Shown here: positions 1-11,300 of the stretch, in pieces | Position numbering within the stretch: the first letter of the stretch is position 1 | Layout: each line of letters opens with the position of its first letter | NCBI GenBank assembly: GCA_013400115.1 | Contig: VXBP01000312.1 | Coordinates: 43,614-107,613, forward strand | Length of the DNA stretch: 64,000 nucleotides | Source: Rhinopomastus cyanomelas | Taxonomy: Eukaryota; Chordata; Aves; Bucerotiformes; Rhinopomastidae | Direction of reading: 5' to 3' | The notes under the pieces: generated by a model | The model's input: the letters and a program-made list of their open reading frames with translations, nothing else | Databases searched by the model: none | What the model was told of the DNA's origin: nothing | Position numbers and translations under genes: made by a program

Positions 1-688
1 CAGCTCTCCAGCCTGTCCAGATCTCGCTGAATGGCAGCACAGTCTGCTGGGGTGTCGGTGACACCACCCAGCTTTGTGTCATCAGCAAACTTGCTGACGA
101 TGCACCCTAATCCCTCATCTAAGTCATCAATGAATAGATTGAACAGGACTGGGCTCAGCAGTGACCCTTGTAGCGCTCCACTTAGATGCAGTCCTCCAAC
201 TAGACTCTGTCCCATTGACCACTACTCTCTGGCTTCTATCCTGAAGCCAGCTCATGATCAGCCTCGCTACCTGATCATCCAGTCCACACCTCACTTTGGC
301 TGTGAGGATGCTGTGGGAGACTGTGTCAAATGTCTCACTCAAGTCAAGATAGACCACATCCACGGCTCTGCCATCATCTATCTACCTGGTGATGCCCTCA
401 TAAAAGGCTGTCAGGTTGGTCAAGCATGACTTTCCCTTGGTGAAGCCATGCTGACTGTCCCTAATGCCCTCTTGTCCTTGATGTGCCTGGAGACAGTGTC
501 AGGGATAAATAGTTCCATCAGCTTTCCTGGGATGAAGGTGAGGCTGACCATTCTATAGTTACCTGGGTCCTCCTTCTTTCCTCTTTTGAAGATTGGAGTG
601 ACATTTGCTGTCCTCCAGTCCCCAGGCACCCCTCTTGATCCCCATGACTTAGCAAAGATGATGGAGAGTGGGCTAGCGATGACCGTCC
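1..688 (-). mobile_element. CR1 LINE fragment (reverse transcriptase region)
   Basis: Reads on the minus strand as CR1 ORF2: the block VYLDLSETFDTVSHSIL and the following RQRV-VNGTESSW block are characteristic of the CR1 reverse transcriptase. Stops and frame changes show it is dead. The element runs off the left edge, so its 3' end is outside the window. It closely resembles the copies at 44.9-45.7 kb and 62.1 kb, so it belongs to the same young-looking subfamily. Confidence 0.93.
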
Positions 689-1344
689 ATGTTAACTGTG
701 TTTGTTGTCCAGAATTGGGATTTTCCCATCAAAAGACAAACAGTGTTGGGCTTTCTGTGTCCAGTGGCAGACAAAAGAGTGCATCCTTCAGCTCCAGCAT
801 GGAAGCAGGGCCGTAGCTGCCACGTGGGTGCAGGACGAGGACTGAGCGCGGAGCAGCTGGAGCAAAATGGAGTTAAAAGATTATAAAGTGGCAATGAGAG
901 AGACTGGTTCCACAGCTCATTCAAGGGATGAGGGTTAACAACCTGACTCCACAGGCTGCCCACAACAGGCATCTGTGCTTCCGTTGTGATTGCCATCTGG
1001 CTTATTTGTTTACCACGTATCACAGGCCTTGAAGAAGGTAATAGCAGTAAATCTTGGGCACTTAGGGATCGAGAAGGACCGGGAAGGAGTGAGATTTAGA
1101 GCAGACCCAGGCGGGTAGTTTAGAAATCAGGCTGCAGTGGATTGTTGTGCCTGCTTTCGAAGGCTGTCGTGCTGGTTGCCTGCAGTGAAAAGACAGAACC
1201 CACCGACCGTGTAACTGTCCCGTATGGCCAGATGTCCCCGATGGCTGGCCGTTGAAGAATATCGCAAGGTACATAAACCCACCTACTTTGGAGAATAAAC
1301 ATCTTCTGCCTAATGATAGATTGTACCCACCTCAAACTTAATCA
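689..1344. other. Unassigned single-copy DNA
   Basis: No exon, RNA gene or recognisable repeat seen. Short open frames on both strands have no recognisable protein content. Confidence 0.5.
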
Positions 1345-1985
1345 CGACGTACTAGGGGTTCCCAGGTGTTCCCAGGGTTTTTCAGGGTGTGCCAGCTGTT
1401 GCCTGTGGGTGCTAGGGAGTCCGAGGGTTCCCAGGGGGTGCCTGGACTTCAGAGGAGTTCTCAAGGTTTCCTATGTGTGCCAGGGAGTCCACAGGAATTC
1501 TCAGGGTGTGTGTGGCCATTCCTAGGGTTCTCTTGGGCACCTAGGTGGTGCCAGGGAGTTTCCAGGGAGTGCCAGGGGTTCCCAAGGATGCCAGTGGGGC
1601 TAGGGAGTATACAGGGCTTCCCAGAGGATACCTGGAGACACCCATAGGGTGCTGGGGAGTGACAGGGTGTTTCCAGGGCTGCCAGGGGGTTCTCAGGGGT
1701 GCCAGCCTGTTCCCAATGGATGCTAGGAGGTTCCAGGGGTTGCCAGGGCTTTCCCAGGGGTTACAGTGCAGTGCCTAGGGATGCCACAGGTTTTCCCATG
1801 GGGTGCCAGGCCGTGCCAGTGAATTCCCAGGAGGTGCTTGGGAGTTCCCAGGGGTGCTAAGAGATGCCAGGAGGTTCCCAGCGGATCTCAGGGGGTTCCC
1901 AGGGTGTTCTCAGGGAGAGCCTGGGGAATCCCAGGGGTTCCTAATGGGTTCCCAGGGTGTGCCAGGGGTGCTTCAGCTGTTTTTC
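1345..1985. repeat. Degenerate G-rich minisatellite array 1
   Basis: Irregular head-to-tail repetition of units of roughly 15-20 bases built from the words ttcccaggg, gggtgccaggg and agggagt. The plus strand is G-rich throughout and full of GGG/GGGG runs. It keeps several frames open at once by chance, giving glycine-, valine- and proline-rich reading frames on the plus strand that I do not regard as genes. Confidence 0.8.
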
Positions 1986-2770
1986 TCAAATGGGATTTGC
2001 TCCCAGAGGTGACCCGGGCATGGCAAGCCGTGACGGTAGGGTGCAGCAGTGGTGATGTCTCAGGCATCATGTCATGGGTGAAAACGTGAGGGTCCCTTGT
2101 TGTGTCGTGCAGGTGGGACCAGGTTCTCAATGTGCCAACCTGTAAAGGGCAGCTGCAGGGCAGGCAAGAGGTCAAGGGAAAGGAGAGGGAGAATTACTGC
2201 AGGGCTGCAGCTGTGGGGCTGGGCCTAAAGGAGGGCCAGGTGTGGCCAGTGAGGCTGAGGAGGGGCTGGCTCTTGTTGTAGGAAGGGTTGGGGCTGTAAC
2301 TGAGCACACCTGGCCAAGCAAACTGACAAAGGAGCACCGGCTAAGGAAGGAATCCGAGGGGATCAGCCAGTTTCTCTGACAAAGAAGGATCTGTGTGAGG
2401 CACCATTTACAAAGATCGTGGAGCTGTAGCACCTCAGTTGACTCGGTCTGTGAGGTGAGGCTCCCCATGTCTCAGAAGCCTTGTGGTCAAGTAGCATGGA
2501 GGTGTCCCCTGACACGTGCCAGAGAGGATCAGGCAAGTGGTGCCGCTTCATGCGTGGATGAAGTGGCAGGTGCAGAGAGAGGGAAGCATGGTGGTGGCAA
2601 ATGTATCCCCCTGGCATCAGGAGCTGCGGTGAGTCTTGTCCTGAGTGCCTGCTGAGCCCTGTTCATCATTTTCCTTTGCTTTCTGCCCTTTGAGACACCT
2701 CTGCTTGGCTGAGTCAGAGGAAGAGGTGGTAGAGGTGACTTGGAATACTCACAGACTGGGCAGTTAAATA
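1986..2770. other. Unassigned DNA between arrays 1 and 2
   Basis: Moderately GC-rich sequence with purine-rich patches and no feature I recognise. Confidence 0.45.
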
Positions 2771-3345
2771 AGAGTGCCTTGTTGTTTGAGTTTGGGGCTG
2801 ATCCAGCTCAGTCCTGGGTGTCTGGCCTCAGTCCTGGTTGGTACAGTTTGATCTTGGCCTTTGGCCTCAGTCCCAGTTGATCCTGGTTGGTCTTGGCTGT
2901 TTGGCCTCAGTCTGGGTCAGTCTCTAGCATTTGGCATCAGTCCTGGACATACAGTGTAGGTCATGGCTATTCAGCCTCAGACCTCATCAGTCTGTCTGGG
3001 TTGGTCTCAGTTAGTCCAGATCAGTCAGTCTATCTCAGCTGTTTGGCCTCAGTCCCCGTCTGTCTTGGCCAGTCTTAGCCATTTGGCCTTGGTTCCCATT
3101 TCTTCCTGTCCGTCTCAGTCATTTGTGCTCGATCAATCCTGGTCGTTTCTCCTCAATCCCTGTCAATCCAGATTGCTCTCAATAAGTGACCTTGGCCATT
3201 TCTCTTTAATCTCAGTTGGTCCTGATCATTTCTCACCAACCCGACTGGACCTCAGGTTTTTTTCCTTAATCCTGGCTGGTCTGTCTTTGCCTGTCTTGCT
3301 TTTCCAGTCCAGGTCATTCTGATCCAGCCATCATTTCAGTCTCTA
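2771..3345. repeat. Degenerate minisatellite array 2
   Basis: Imperfect repetition of a unit of roughly 25-35 bases containing ggcctcagtcc, tggttggtc and ttggc. Divergence between units is high, so the array is old. A C/T-rich tract follows to about 3,560. Confidence 0.78.
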
Positions 3346-3559
3346 CTTTCTTCCTGTTCCCCCCCTCCCATTTTAACCTCATGCCCCACTTTTCAGCCTC
3401 CACTTGCTTCCAGCCTCTGCTTTTACCCTGGCCTCCCATCCCCTTCCTACAGCCTTGATTTGCTCCCAGCCTTTACTGTCAGCCTCCTTCTCCCGAACTC
3501 CTTTGGCCTCTATTTTCTTCTTCGCTCATGGTCATTGCTCTTGGGTTCTCAGTTCAGTG

Positions 3560-4160
3560 TTGTCTGGGCTTTATTGGGGTGGTGGCTGTGGTTTGTTTCT
3601 TTGGGTTTTGGAAGTTTTGGGTTTTAGGCTGTGCTTTGCTAGGGCCTTTTGGCAGTTTCTTTGTTTTGGCTAGGTTTTGGTGATTTTTGTTGAGGTTGGC
3701 TGGACTTTTTCCAGGGGTCTGTTTGGCTCGGTTCTCTTGAGGCAGGTGGTCTTTTTCTGTGGTGTGGCTTTGGAGGTTTTGTTGTGTTTGGCTGGGCTCT
3801 GTTTGGGTTCTTTTGGCGTGGTGCTTTGGCTAAGCTTCATCTGGGTGGTGTTTTGGTTGTGATGGTTTTGTTGTGTTTGGCTGGACTTCGTTGGGGTGGG
3901 TTTTGGTGGGTTCTGTTCTGTTGTTGTGGTCTAGTGGCTTTGCTTATGCTCAGCTGAGCTTTGTATTTCACCAGGGTTTGTCAGCGTGGCCTCTTGTGTT
4001 TTGTGTTTGGCTCACAATTTTTTTGGCTGGTTATTCGGTTGCATGGTCAGGTTTGGATGGCTCTGTCCTGTTTGGTCAGGCTTTGCTGTGGTCTCTGTGT
4101 GTTTTGCCAGGCTTTGTGGCAGTGGTGTTACAGGGCTTTGCTGTTTGGTTTTGGTGATTG
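3560..4160. repeat. Degenerate T/G-rich minisatellite array 3
   Basis: The plus strand is strongly enriched for T and G and repeats variants of tttggctggg, gggttttggt and ttgttgtg with irregular spacing; a segment near 3,775-3,800 recurs near 3,865-3,890. Long open frames rich in Trp, Leu, Val and Phe here follow from the base composition and are not genes. Confidence 0.78.
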
Positions 4161-4830
4161 TAGTGCCAGGACTTGGACAACAGACCCAAGCCAGAGGTGA
4201 CCTATGGACAAGCCCTGTCTGCTTCATAGCTGACACTTTACAGTTAGTACCGTTTGTTTAGTCAGTGTTGATTGTTAGCTGACCAGCCAGACTAGGTACT
4301 TGAGGGACTTCTGCTTATCTTGTGCAACAGGCCAAAACACCGCATATGAAGTGTTTTAATCAACATAGCTTCCACTGATAAAGTACTTTAACCAGGATTT
4401 CGTACTGACAAAGGGCTTTAGATATGTTAGGATCCTTCAGGATATTTTTGTGCTGATGCAATGTCTGGGACAACAATAGAGAACCCTATCAGCTGTGCCC
4501 TGAGTTTTGTCCAAGCCCTGGTCTTGACTGGCCAAAGGGTACCACCAGATGTTTCTGCCCAAAGAAATGTGCAAGTCATTCTGACTTGCCAGTTTGGTGT
4601 TACAAATGCTGGACCCTCTTGCAGTGGTCTTTGGAGACCTCACCTGTGAGTGGATGCACTGTGGAGACCTCACCTACAACTGGATTTCCCAGTTGCTGGG
4701 AAAGGTTCTCCAGGTCCTTGCAGGAACCGAGGCTCCCTAGCCACTGCAGATCTAGATGATGGTAACATACTAGGGCAACCTGTGATGTACTTTTCTTAAT
4801 CCCTGTCGCTAACTCTCTGGTAATTAATAG
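4161..4830. other. Unassigned DNA
   Basis: Nothing recognised apart from a small local duplication of ggagacctcacct at about 4,634-4,675. Confidence 0.45.
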
Positions 4831-4896
4831 ATCACAAGATCATAGGATGTTAGGGGTTGGAAGGGACCCAAGAGATCATCGAGTCCAACCCCCCTG
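4831..4896 (-). mobile_element. CR1 3'-end fragment
   Basis: A 66-base piece matching the CR1 3' terminus in reverse orientation: catagga, then ggttggaagggaccc, then gagtccaaccccc. This is the extreme 5'-truncated form common for CR1. Confidence 0.85.
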
Positions 4897-5487
4897 ATGC
4901 ATTACTACGCCCATCTCTATTGCACCTTAAGCTATCTTCATGGTTCAATGCTTTATCTTAGTGTTCTTGCTAACATTCTGAAGTGGTCAGTAAAGTCAGC
5001 TTATCCCATTTGTTGGAGAGCTAGAGAGAGAGGTTACCACCAAGGATCTGCGAGGGGGTGTGTGATGTTCCAGCTGGTCATCAGATCCTGTGGCAGAACG
5101 CTCGAACACTTCCACACGTCTTTGCTGGTCTTCACATCCGGTAGAACACGCCAAGGAGTCCTCACTGTTCTTTGCCTTTTATAATGTTTTTGGACCCACT
5201 TTGCACTCCCGTGCTTCAGTGATGGGATGCAGGAGCAGTACCTTCTCTAGAAGGTCAGAAAAAGTTCTGAGAAGTCTTTCTGTTGATCTTGGCTTCCAGG
5301 TGCAAGTGCTGAGGACTAAGGGTCATGCACATGAGGCAACAGGGCATGTACCCGGTTGCTGTGGTGACTGGAACCTGGCAGTTACACGGTACCTAGTCTG
5401 TCAGCCGTGTTGAGGCAGCCAATACTGACAGCCCCTTACAGTGTGCGTGTGTGTGTGTGCGCGATTTGTGCCTGTAGATGAGCGTGC
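4897..5487. other. Unassigned DNA with short GT repeat
   Basis: Contains a short TG/CG alternating tract at about 5,443-5,463. Nothing else recognised. Confidence 0.5.
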
Positions 5488-6110
5488 ACGTGTATTTAAA
5501 AAAACAGAGGGGACAAGGGAAGGGTTAAAACATGACTTCTAAAGCACCAAATGTGGGAGCAGTTAAAACTGTTTTAAATTGGTACAGAATTGGACTTGGC
5601 TGGTGTCTGTTCTAAGGCCCAAGCTCAGCTAGGAGATTCTCTGTGCTTAGTGAAGCCTCAGCACCTCAGAGTTAGACTGTCCTGTCCTGGAACTGCTCTA
5701 AGGGGAGAACACGGTTTTAAGGATTTTTTTCTCTTTCTGGTTATTACTGTGTAGTAGCAACATTGCCAGAGTTGGACTTCTTTTCATAGGGAAGAAGGGA
5801 TCAATTGGTGACTTGTCTGCACGTCAGGGGACAGCAGGGACTCCAGTTTTGGGTAAATTCTCACGAACCAGTGCTTGGTTGTGGTGAAGCAGTTCCGCCC
5901 AGGTAACCTCCTCGTTTGGGAACTGACATTTGCTCTCTTAAAGGTTTGGCAGTGAAAAGTTGGTGCTTCTGTGGTGATGAAATCTCAGTTCTGCCTCCTG
6001 TTTCTCTTTATGATAGCCCACCCTTTCCATCTGGTCAGAATTGTTAGCCAGGGAAATTTCTATCACAGATGATCAGGGCAGCCTTACGTTCTGCTGTTGG
6101 GCTAGTCATT
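5488..6110 (+). repeat. Inverted duplicate of NUDT14 intron 2-exon 3-intron 3
   Basis: This block is the reverse complement of 11,226-12,075, with only a handful of substitutions plus one gap of about 8 bases by eye. About 220 bases present in the source (about 11,468-11,687) are missing here. The source contains NUDT14 exon 3 on the minus strand, so the copy carries the 3' part of that exon on the plus strand. The high identity points to a recent event, or to an assembly error. The two arms face each other across about 5.1 kb that contains NUDT14 exons 4 and 5. Confidence 0.93.
5869..5902 (+). pseudogene. Truncated NUDT14 exon 3 copy
   Basis: Within the inverted duplication, these 34 bases encode QCLVVVKQFRP followed by an intact gtaacc donor, as in the real exon 3. 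The 5' half of the exon and its acceptor site are removed by the internal deletion, so it cannot be spliced in as the original is. No other coding exon accompanies it. Confidence 0.9.
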
Positions 6111-8096
6111 TGAGGAGGTCTCTCAACTGGTAGCAGAAATCTGGGTCTCTTAAGTTTTGCTTCAACTGCCAGCCAGAAATACAGAGTCACAAAAATTTCA
6201 GGGCCCCCAGGAAAGGAGCCTGCCGTTGTTCTTGGTGCTGGCCTTCAATGTCCCTGGGAGGGTTCTCAAATGGGAGCAGAAATTATTGCTGGCTGTCCTA
6301 TTTCTGATAGAAGTGAAATCAGGTACAAATCATTCTTCAAGTTTCAGACTTTGCTCTAGCACTGAAAGATTCCCAAGAAATGTAATTATAAATGTTTTAA
6401 AAATCATCCATTCACTTCAGATACTTTGAATTCTGCTTGTCCAAGTCCAAGGAAGTTGTGCTGTAAGAAGGCTGGTTTTCACTGGTATTCAGGTGTCACA
6501 ATAGCAACTGGGAGCTGTTGTACTGGGGAAAGTGCCTGAGGATGAGTCAGTAGCTGACCCTGCAGGTGAGCTATCCAAGTGAATAGGTAAGGCAGAAAAA
6601 CAAGAATCAGTCTACCAGTTGTGACACTATTCAACCCCCAACACAGCCAGAAGGGAAATGGAATGGGACAGATATTTTACAGCATTCCAGAACACTCCAA
6701 CACTTCCAGTCACAGAAAGGAGATGTAAAACTTAGGACATCTTGTCTACACTGGAGTTAAGCGTAAATAACTACACTTGGGTGGTTGTTGGGAAAAGTAA
6801 GTGCATAAAACCTTACCAAGTACTTTCAACAAATGATCCTAGTGACCTTTCTCATCTGACCTGCTTCTCAACAATACTTCAGTAACCAAAGCTTCAAAGG
6901 CAGTCTGTGTGTAACAGCAAGACATTTAATTTTAGTACATCTACACATGGCTTTGATGTGGCTGCAGTCAAACCCTAAAATTTCACAGCAGAAATCTAAG
7001 CATAAGGATGTTTAGGAATGCAATAAATGTCAATTTAGTTTGTGTGAACGGAGGGGCTCAAATCCAAGAGCACAGGGGTCACCTAAATTATTCCTAATTA
7101 TGCTGAGGAAATTTGGCTCTCCACTCATGCTTTTAACAGTTTCACATGACAAATAGTCCACATCTTGACTAGGCCAATAGAAGAAGTAATATATGTTATC
7201 ATTAGAGCACTTTGTTAAATCGTGTCGCTCGGGATGTCTGCGCAGGTTGCGCAGGCTTCAACATGAACTGCACAAAACCTCTCAACACAGCACTTCAGAT
7301 TTCAGGGCAGCTTAGCTGATGGGCAAGTCCCTGTGTGCTCCCTTGGTTGATAAAAAAACAGAGCACAGAACACCTCAGGGGAATCACTTGTGTTGGTCAC
7401 CTGAGACAAATTAAGAGACTGGCCACTCGAGTGGCCAATCTAGAGACAAGTTTGATATCATTAACCAAGTGTTACCCATCAAACAAACAAAGCAAGGTGT
7501 TCCAGTGAAGCCCCCAACCATTCATCCCTCTATCAACATCACTGCTGCTCAGCATTATAGTGGGAACAAATAAGTTCACAACTACAGCTGGTCTGTTGTC
7601 GTGTTGAATACAGAAATGCAAACATTTTCTCTGCACAGGAGCTCTGTGCCACAGAGAAAGCTGCCCCCCTGAGATCTGCGCAGAACTCAGAACACAGTTA
7701 GGGTACCTGTGACCGTTAAGGGTTGTCACCCCCACTCCACAGCTACCAGCGTGTGCAGACCACACAGACAGGCTTGTGTGGCCACTGCACTGAGGTCCTG
7801 AGCAACTCTTTGAAACAGTAATAGGCCAGTGCCACAACAAAGGAGAAATGGACACGTTTACTGAGGCTCTGTGTGAAAATCATTTGTCTCCAAGATAAAT
7901 CCTGCCCCAGTGAAGCCATTAAGTGTTTTGCTAATGATGCAAATTGGCCAGGATTGTAGTTTAGATTTTTCTTCCTGATTTACTTCAAGAAAGATTTGCT
8001 CTGTGAAAAGTTGGGTTGATGGAGGCAGGCGGTGCTGCTTTTTCCATATCCGTAGAAGCAGCAGGAAGGCTTTTCTCAAAATCATGGTGCTTTGAT
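6111..8096. other. 3' flank of NUDT14, possible long 3' UTR
   Basis: No coding exon recognised. On the minus strand (gene strand) the only poly(A)-like hexamer I see, apart from the one overlapping the stop codon, is ATTAAA at 6,925-6,930. A 3' UTR of about 1.2 kb is therefore possible but unproven. A minus-strand open frame at 7,472-7,855 has no recognisable domain and would lie inside that UTR. Confidence 0.4.
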
Positions 8097-8102
8097 TTTA
8101 TT
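8097..8102 (-). promoter_or_regulatory. Poly(A) hexamer overlapping NUDT14 stop
   Basis: Minus-strand AATAAA shares bases with the TAA stop of NUDT14 (reads AGAAATAAAATC). If used, the 3' UTR would be only about 10-30 nt. Confidence 0.4.
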
Positions 8103-8338
8103 TCTTTGGTAGCTTGGGTGCTATGTTGGTTTGGAACCACATGAAGCTGAAGATAACACCCATCGTCTTTGGGAGAGTCTCATCATAAGCAAACTTCATG
8201 GAATCTTCTAAAGGTATTTCTACCACTTCAATCAGCTCTCCTTCTTCAGGCCGGCCACCTCCTTCACCACTTCTCATCTGGTCTGTGACTTCCACATAAA
8301 ACAGTGTCTGCCTAGAACCTGTCACACCAACTCCAGAC
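8098..8338 (-). CDS. NUDT14: NUDT14 exon 5 (coding part)
   Basis: Acceptor cttgtttccag, then the codon completing Arg143, then SGVGVTGSRQTLFYVEVTD to the C-terminal APKLPKK and TAA. Encodes residues 144-222, including the GEGGG loop and the EEGELIEVV segment conserved in NUDT14. Confidence 0.95.
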
Positions 8339-11300
8339 CTGGAAACAAGCAGAGGAGAAACAGCTGTAAAGAAGGCAGATAGGAATGGAAACCTGTCACC
8401 AAGTAAGGGCATCAGAAATGCTGCCTTACTCTCTGCCGATGTCATCTAGAACCTAATAAACATAGTTTCATCAATAGAGAAACTGCTGCCACTTTCACAT
8501 GAAGTACCAAGCTACATGTGAAACGGGTCTCTCTCCAGATACACTCCACAACTTGGGAAAAATGTTAGCTTGGCAGAAAGTGAAAAACCCTGGTTTTGAA
8601 TCGGGGAACTTCATTCTGCATGTACTGAATACAGCTCTTTTCCAAGCTAAAGGATTTTTTCAGCTGACCTTGTGATGTGTCTTTAATATGCTCATATTCC
8701 TTTTCCTGCCACCTTCTTCCCCTGTCTCAAGTCCCTGACATTTGTTTTTCCTTGCCCTACTATTTCACTCTACAAATTTTTGCTATGGTCTGAAATTAGT
8801 CACCTATTAACAGATTACAGCTGTATTCATTAGATTTGCATCTGTGCAATGTTAAAATCTATTTCTGTAACTATTGGAAAACTTCTAAAAATATAAGCTA
8901 AAAAATTCATAGTAAAATTAGCAAAATCTTTACATACAACATTATCACCCTTTGTCAAGAAGGCAAATTATGGCTGTAATTAACTGCCAAAATATTATGA
9001 GGAGATCCGATGGTACCGGTCCTCATGCTTCTGCAAAACTGTGCTAATGGTAAATCAGAGTCCATCTTGGGCAGCTTCTATGATTAAGTGGAATTAAAAA
9101 AATTATTATAAGAGGAGAAGAAAAGTGCCTGACACTGTGTCCAGTTCTGGGCCCCTCAATTTAGGAAGGACATTGAGGTGCTTGAATGTGTCTAGAGAAG
9201 GGCAACGAGGCTGGTGAGAGGCCTTGAGCACAAGCCCTATGAGGAAAGGCTGAGGGAGCTGGGATTGTTTAGCCTTGAGAAGAGGAGGCTCAGGGGAGAC
9301 CTTATTGCTGTCTACAACTACCTGAGGGGTGGTTGTGGCCAGGAGGAGGTTGCTCTCTTCTCTCAGGCAGCCAGCACCAGAACAAGAGGACACAGCCTCA
9401 AGCTGCGCCAGGGGAAATTTAGGCTTGAGGTGAGGAGAAAGTTCTTCACTGAGAGAGTCATTGGCCACTGGAATGGCCTGCCCAGGGAGGTGGTGGAGTC
9501 GCCGACTCTGGAGCTGTTCAAGGCAGGATTGGACGTGGCACTTGGTGCCATGGTCTAGCCTTGAGCTCTGTGGTAACAGGTTGGACTTGATGATCTATGA
9601 GGTCTCTTCCAACCTTCGTAATACTGTGATACTGTAAAAACAGAATACTTTCTACTGCTGAAATGAACTGCTCTGAAGAGCCAAATGCAATGTTTCACAG
9701 TTCTAATAGCATTTGGAATAAATCATTATAGTATCATTCCTCCTGGGAATTCAAATCCATAATTATGAGTTTATTATTCCTTAAATCTCTGTTAATACTC
9801 CTCTTACTTGCTGAAAATTATATTCACGTACTTTCTGATGTCCACATTCCTCCAATACACTGCTTAAATTAGGTAACAGGAAACATTAGCTTGTATTCAG
9901 GCTACTTTGGGAATCTGTAAACATAATGCAAAGTGTTTCTACTATCTGCATTTTACCTGTAAGAAGTGATCCTCCTTAGGTCTCCAACTGGAACACAATA
10001 GCCACACTCTTCTAGGACTTCCCCACATGCAATTTCTTCTAAAGAAAGGTCTGGTTTGTCTACAATGCCAGCACAAAGTTCATAGGTCACTCCTTCTACA
10101 GCTGGTAAAGGGTCCTCTAGGTGAGAGGAGCTCTCCTGGTCCTGGTTCTGAAAGACGTCAGGACAATGCTTTTCTACTTCACACATATAAACAGCTTTAA
10201 ACATGCAAAAGAAACAGATGAAAGGACATTAGCTCATTCATATTAAATAGAAAAAAAAAGGTACAGATTTTGTTTGGAAACTTATAACCATCAGAGTACT
10301 TGAGAGCAACGGGGAATCCAGTTGCGTTACCTGTTGTTACCTTGCCATTTCTATAAAATTACTCTTTAAGCTCTGTATGTATGTACATGACTTGGAATGA
10401 ATTCGGGCACCTCAAAAACCAGTAAAAATAGGGAAGGCAGTTAATCCAGGAAGTCTACGAAGCAGCACACAGCTTCCATTTGCTGGGCAACGTGGATATC
10501 AGGATTTGATTCAGACTATGCAGTTATCTTGCAGGAAGGCTGCATTGCACATTAGGTTCCGTGTGCAAAATGATGAGTCTTTCAGCCTGTCAACTCAGCT
10601 GTCATTTAGAAAGAGTATGGAAATCATGTTTGAGGTGGTTGGGGCCCCATCCCTGGGGGTGTTTATGGCCAGGCTGGACGAGGCTCTGGCCAGCCTGATC
10701 TAGGGTGGGGTGTCCCTGCCCATGGCAGGGGGGTTAGAACTGGATGACCCTGTGTTCCCTTCCAACCCTGACTGATTCTGTGATTCTACAACTTCTTCCC
10801 ATTGAGGGTGACGGGGTGCTGGAGGGGGCTGCCTGAGGGGTTTGTGGAGTCTCCTTCTCTGGAGACATTTAAAACCCGCCTGGACTTGGTCTAGGTGATC
10901 CTGCTTTGGCGGAGGGGTTGGACCAGATGATCTTTCAAGGTCGATTCCAATCCCTAATGTTCTGTGATTCTGTGAAAAAGAACATAAGCTCCTTCTACAG
11001 ATTCCTGTCAAGTCTGAAAAAGTCTTATTGAAGTAACCCCCAGACAAGTGCTGCTCGAACGCACTCCCTGAAGAAAATGGAAATGCCACATTTCAGTCCT
11101 TATTTAAGGCATCTCTCTCATTGATGTCAGTGAGAAACAGAAACAGGTAAAGAAGGAACTTGCAATAAGAGCCAGCTATCATGTGATAGTTATATACTAC
11201 TTAGCAACTTCATCCCAAAGTGGACAATGACTAGCCCAACAGCAGAATGTAAGGCTGTCCTGATCATCTGCGATAGAAATTTCCCTGGTTAACAATTCTG

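Noticed and set aside
1313..2089. Overlapping open frames in the first minisatellite
   Set aside because: Several frames are open because the repeat units lack stops. The proteins are just the translated repeat.
3404..4261. Hydrophobic Trp/Leu/Phe-rich frames in the T/G-rich array
   Set aside because: The composition of the repeat forces these residues. No start context, domain or splice structure.
7472..7855. 127-codon minus-strand frame downstream of NUDT14
   Set aside because: No recognisable domain; it lies in the 3' flank or UTR of NUDT14.
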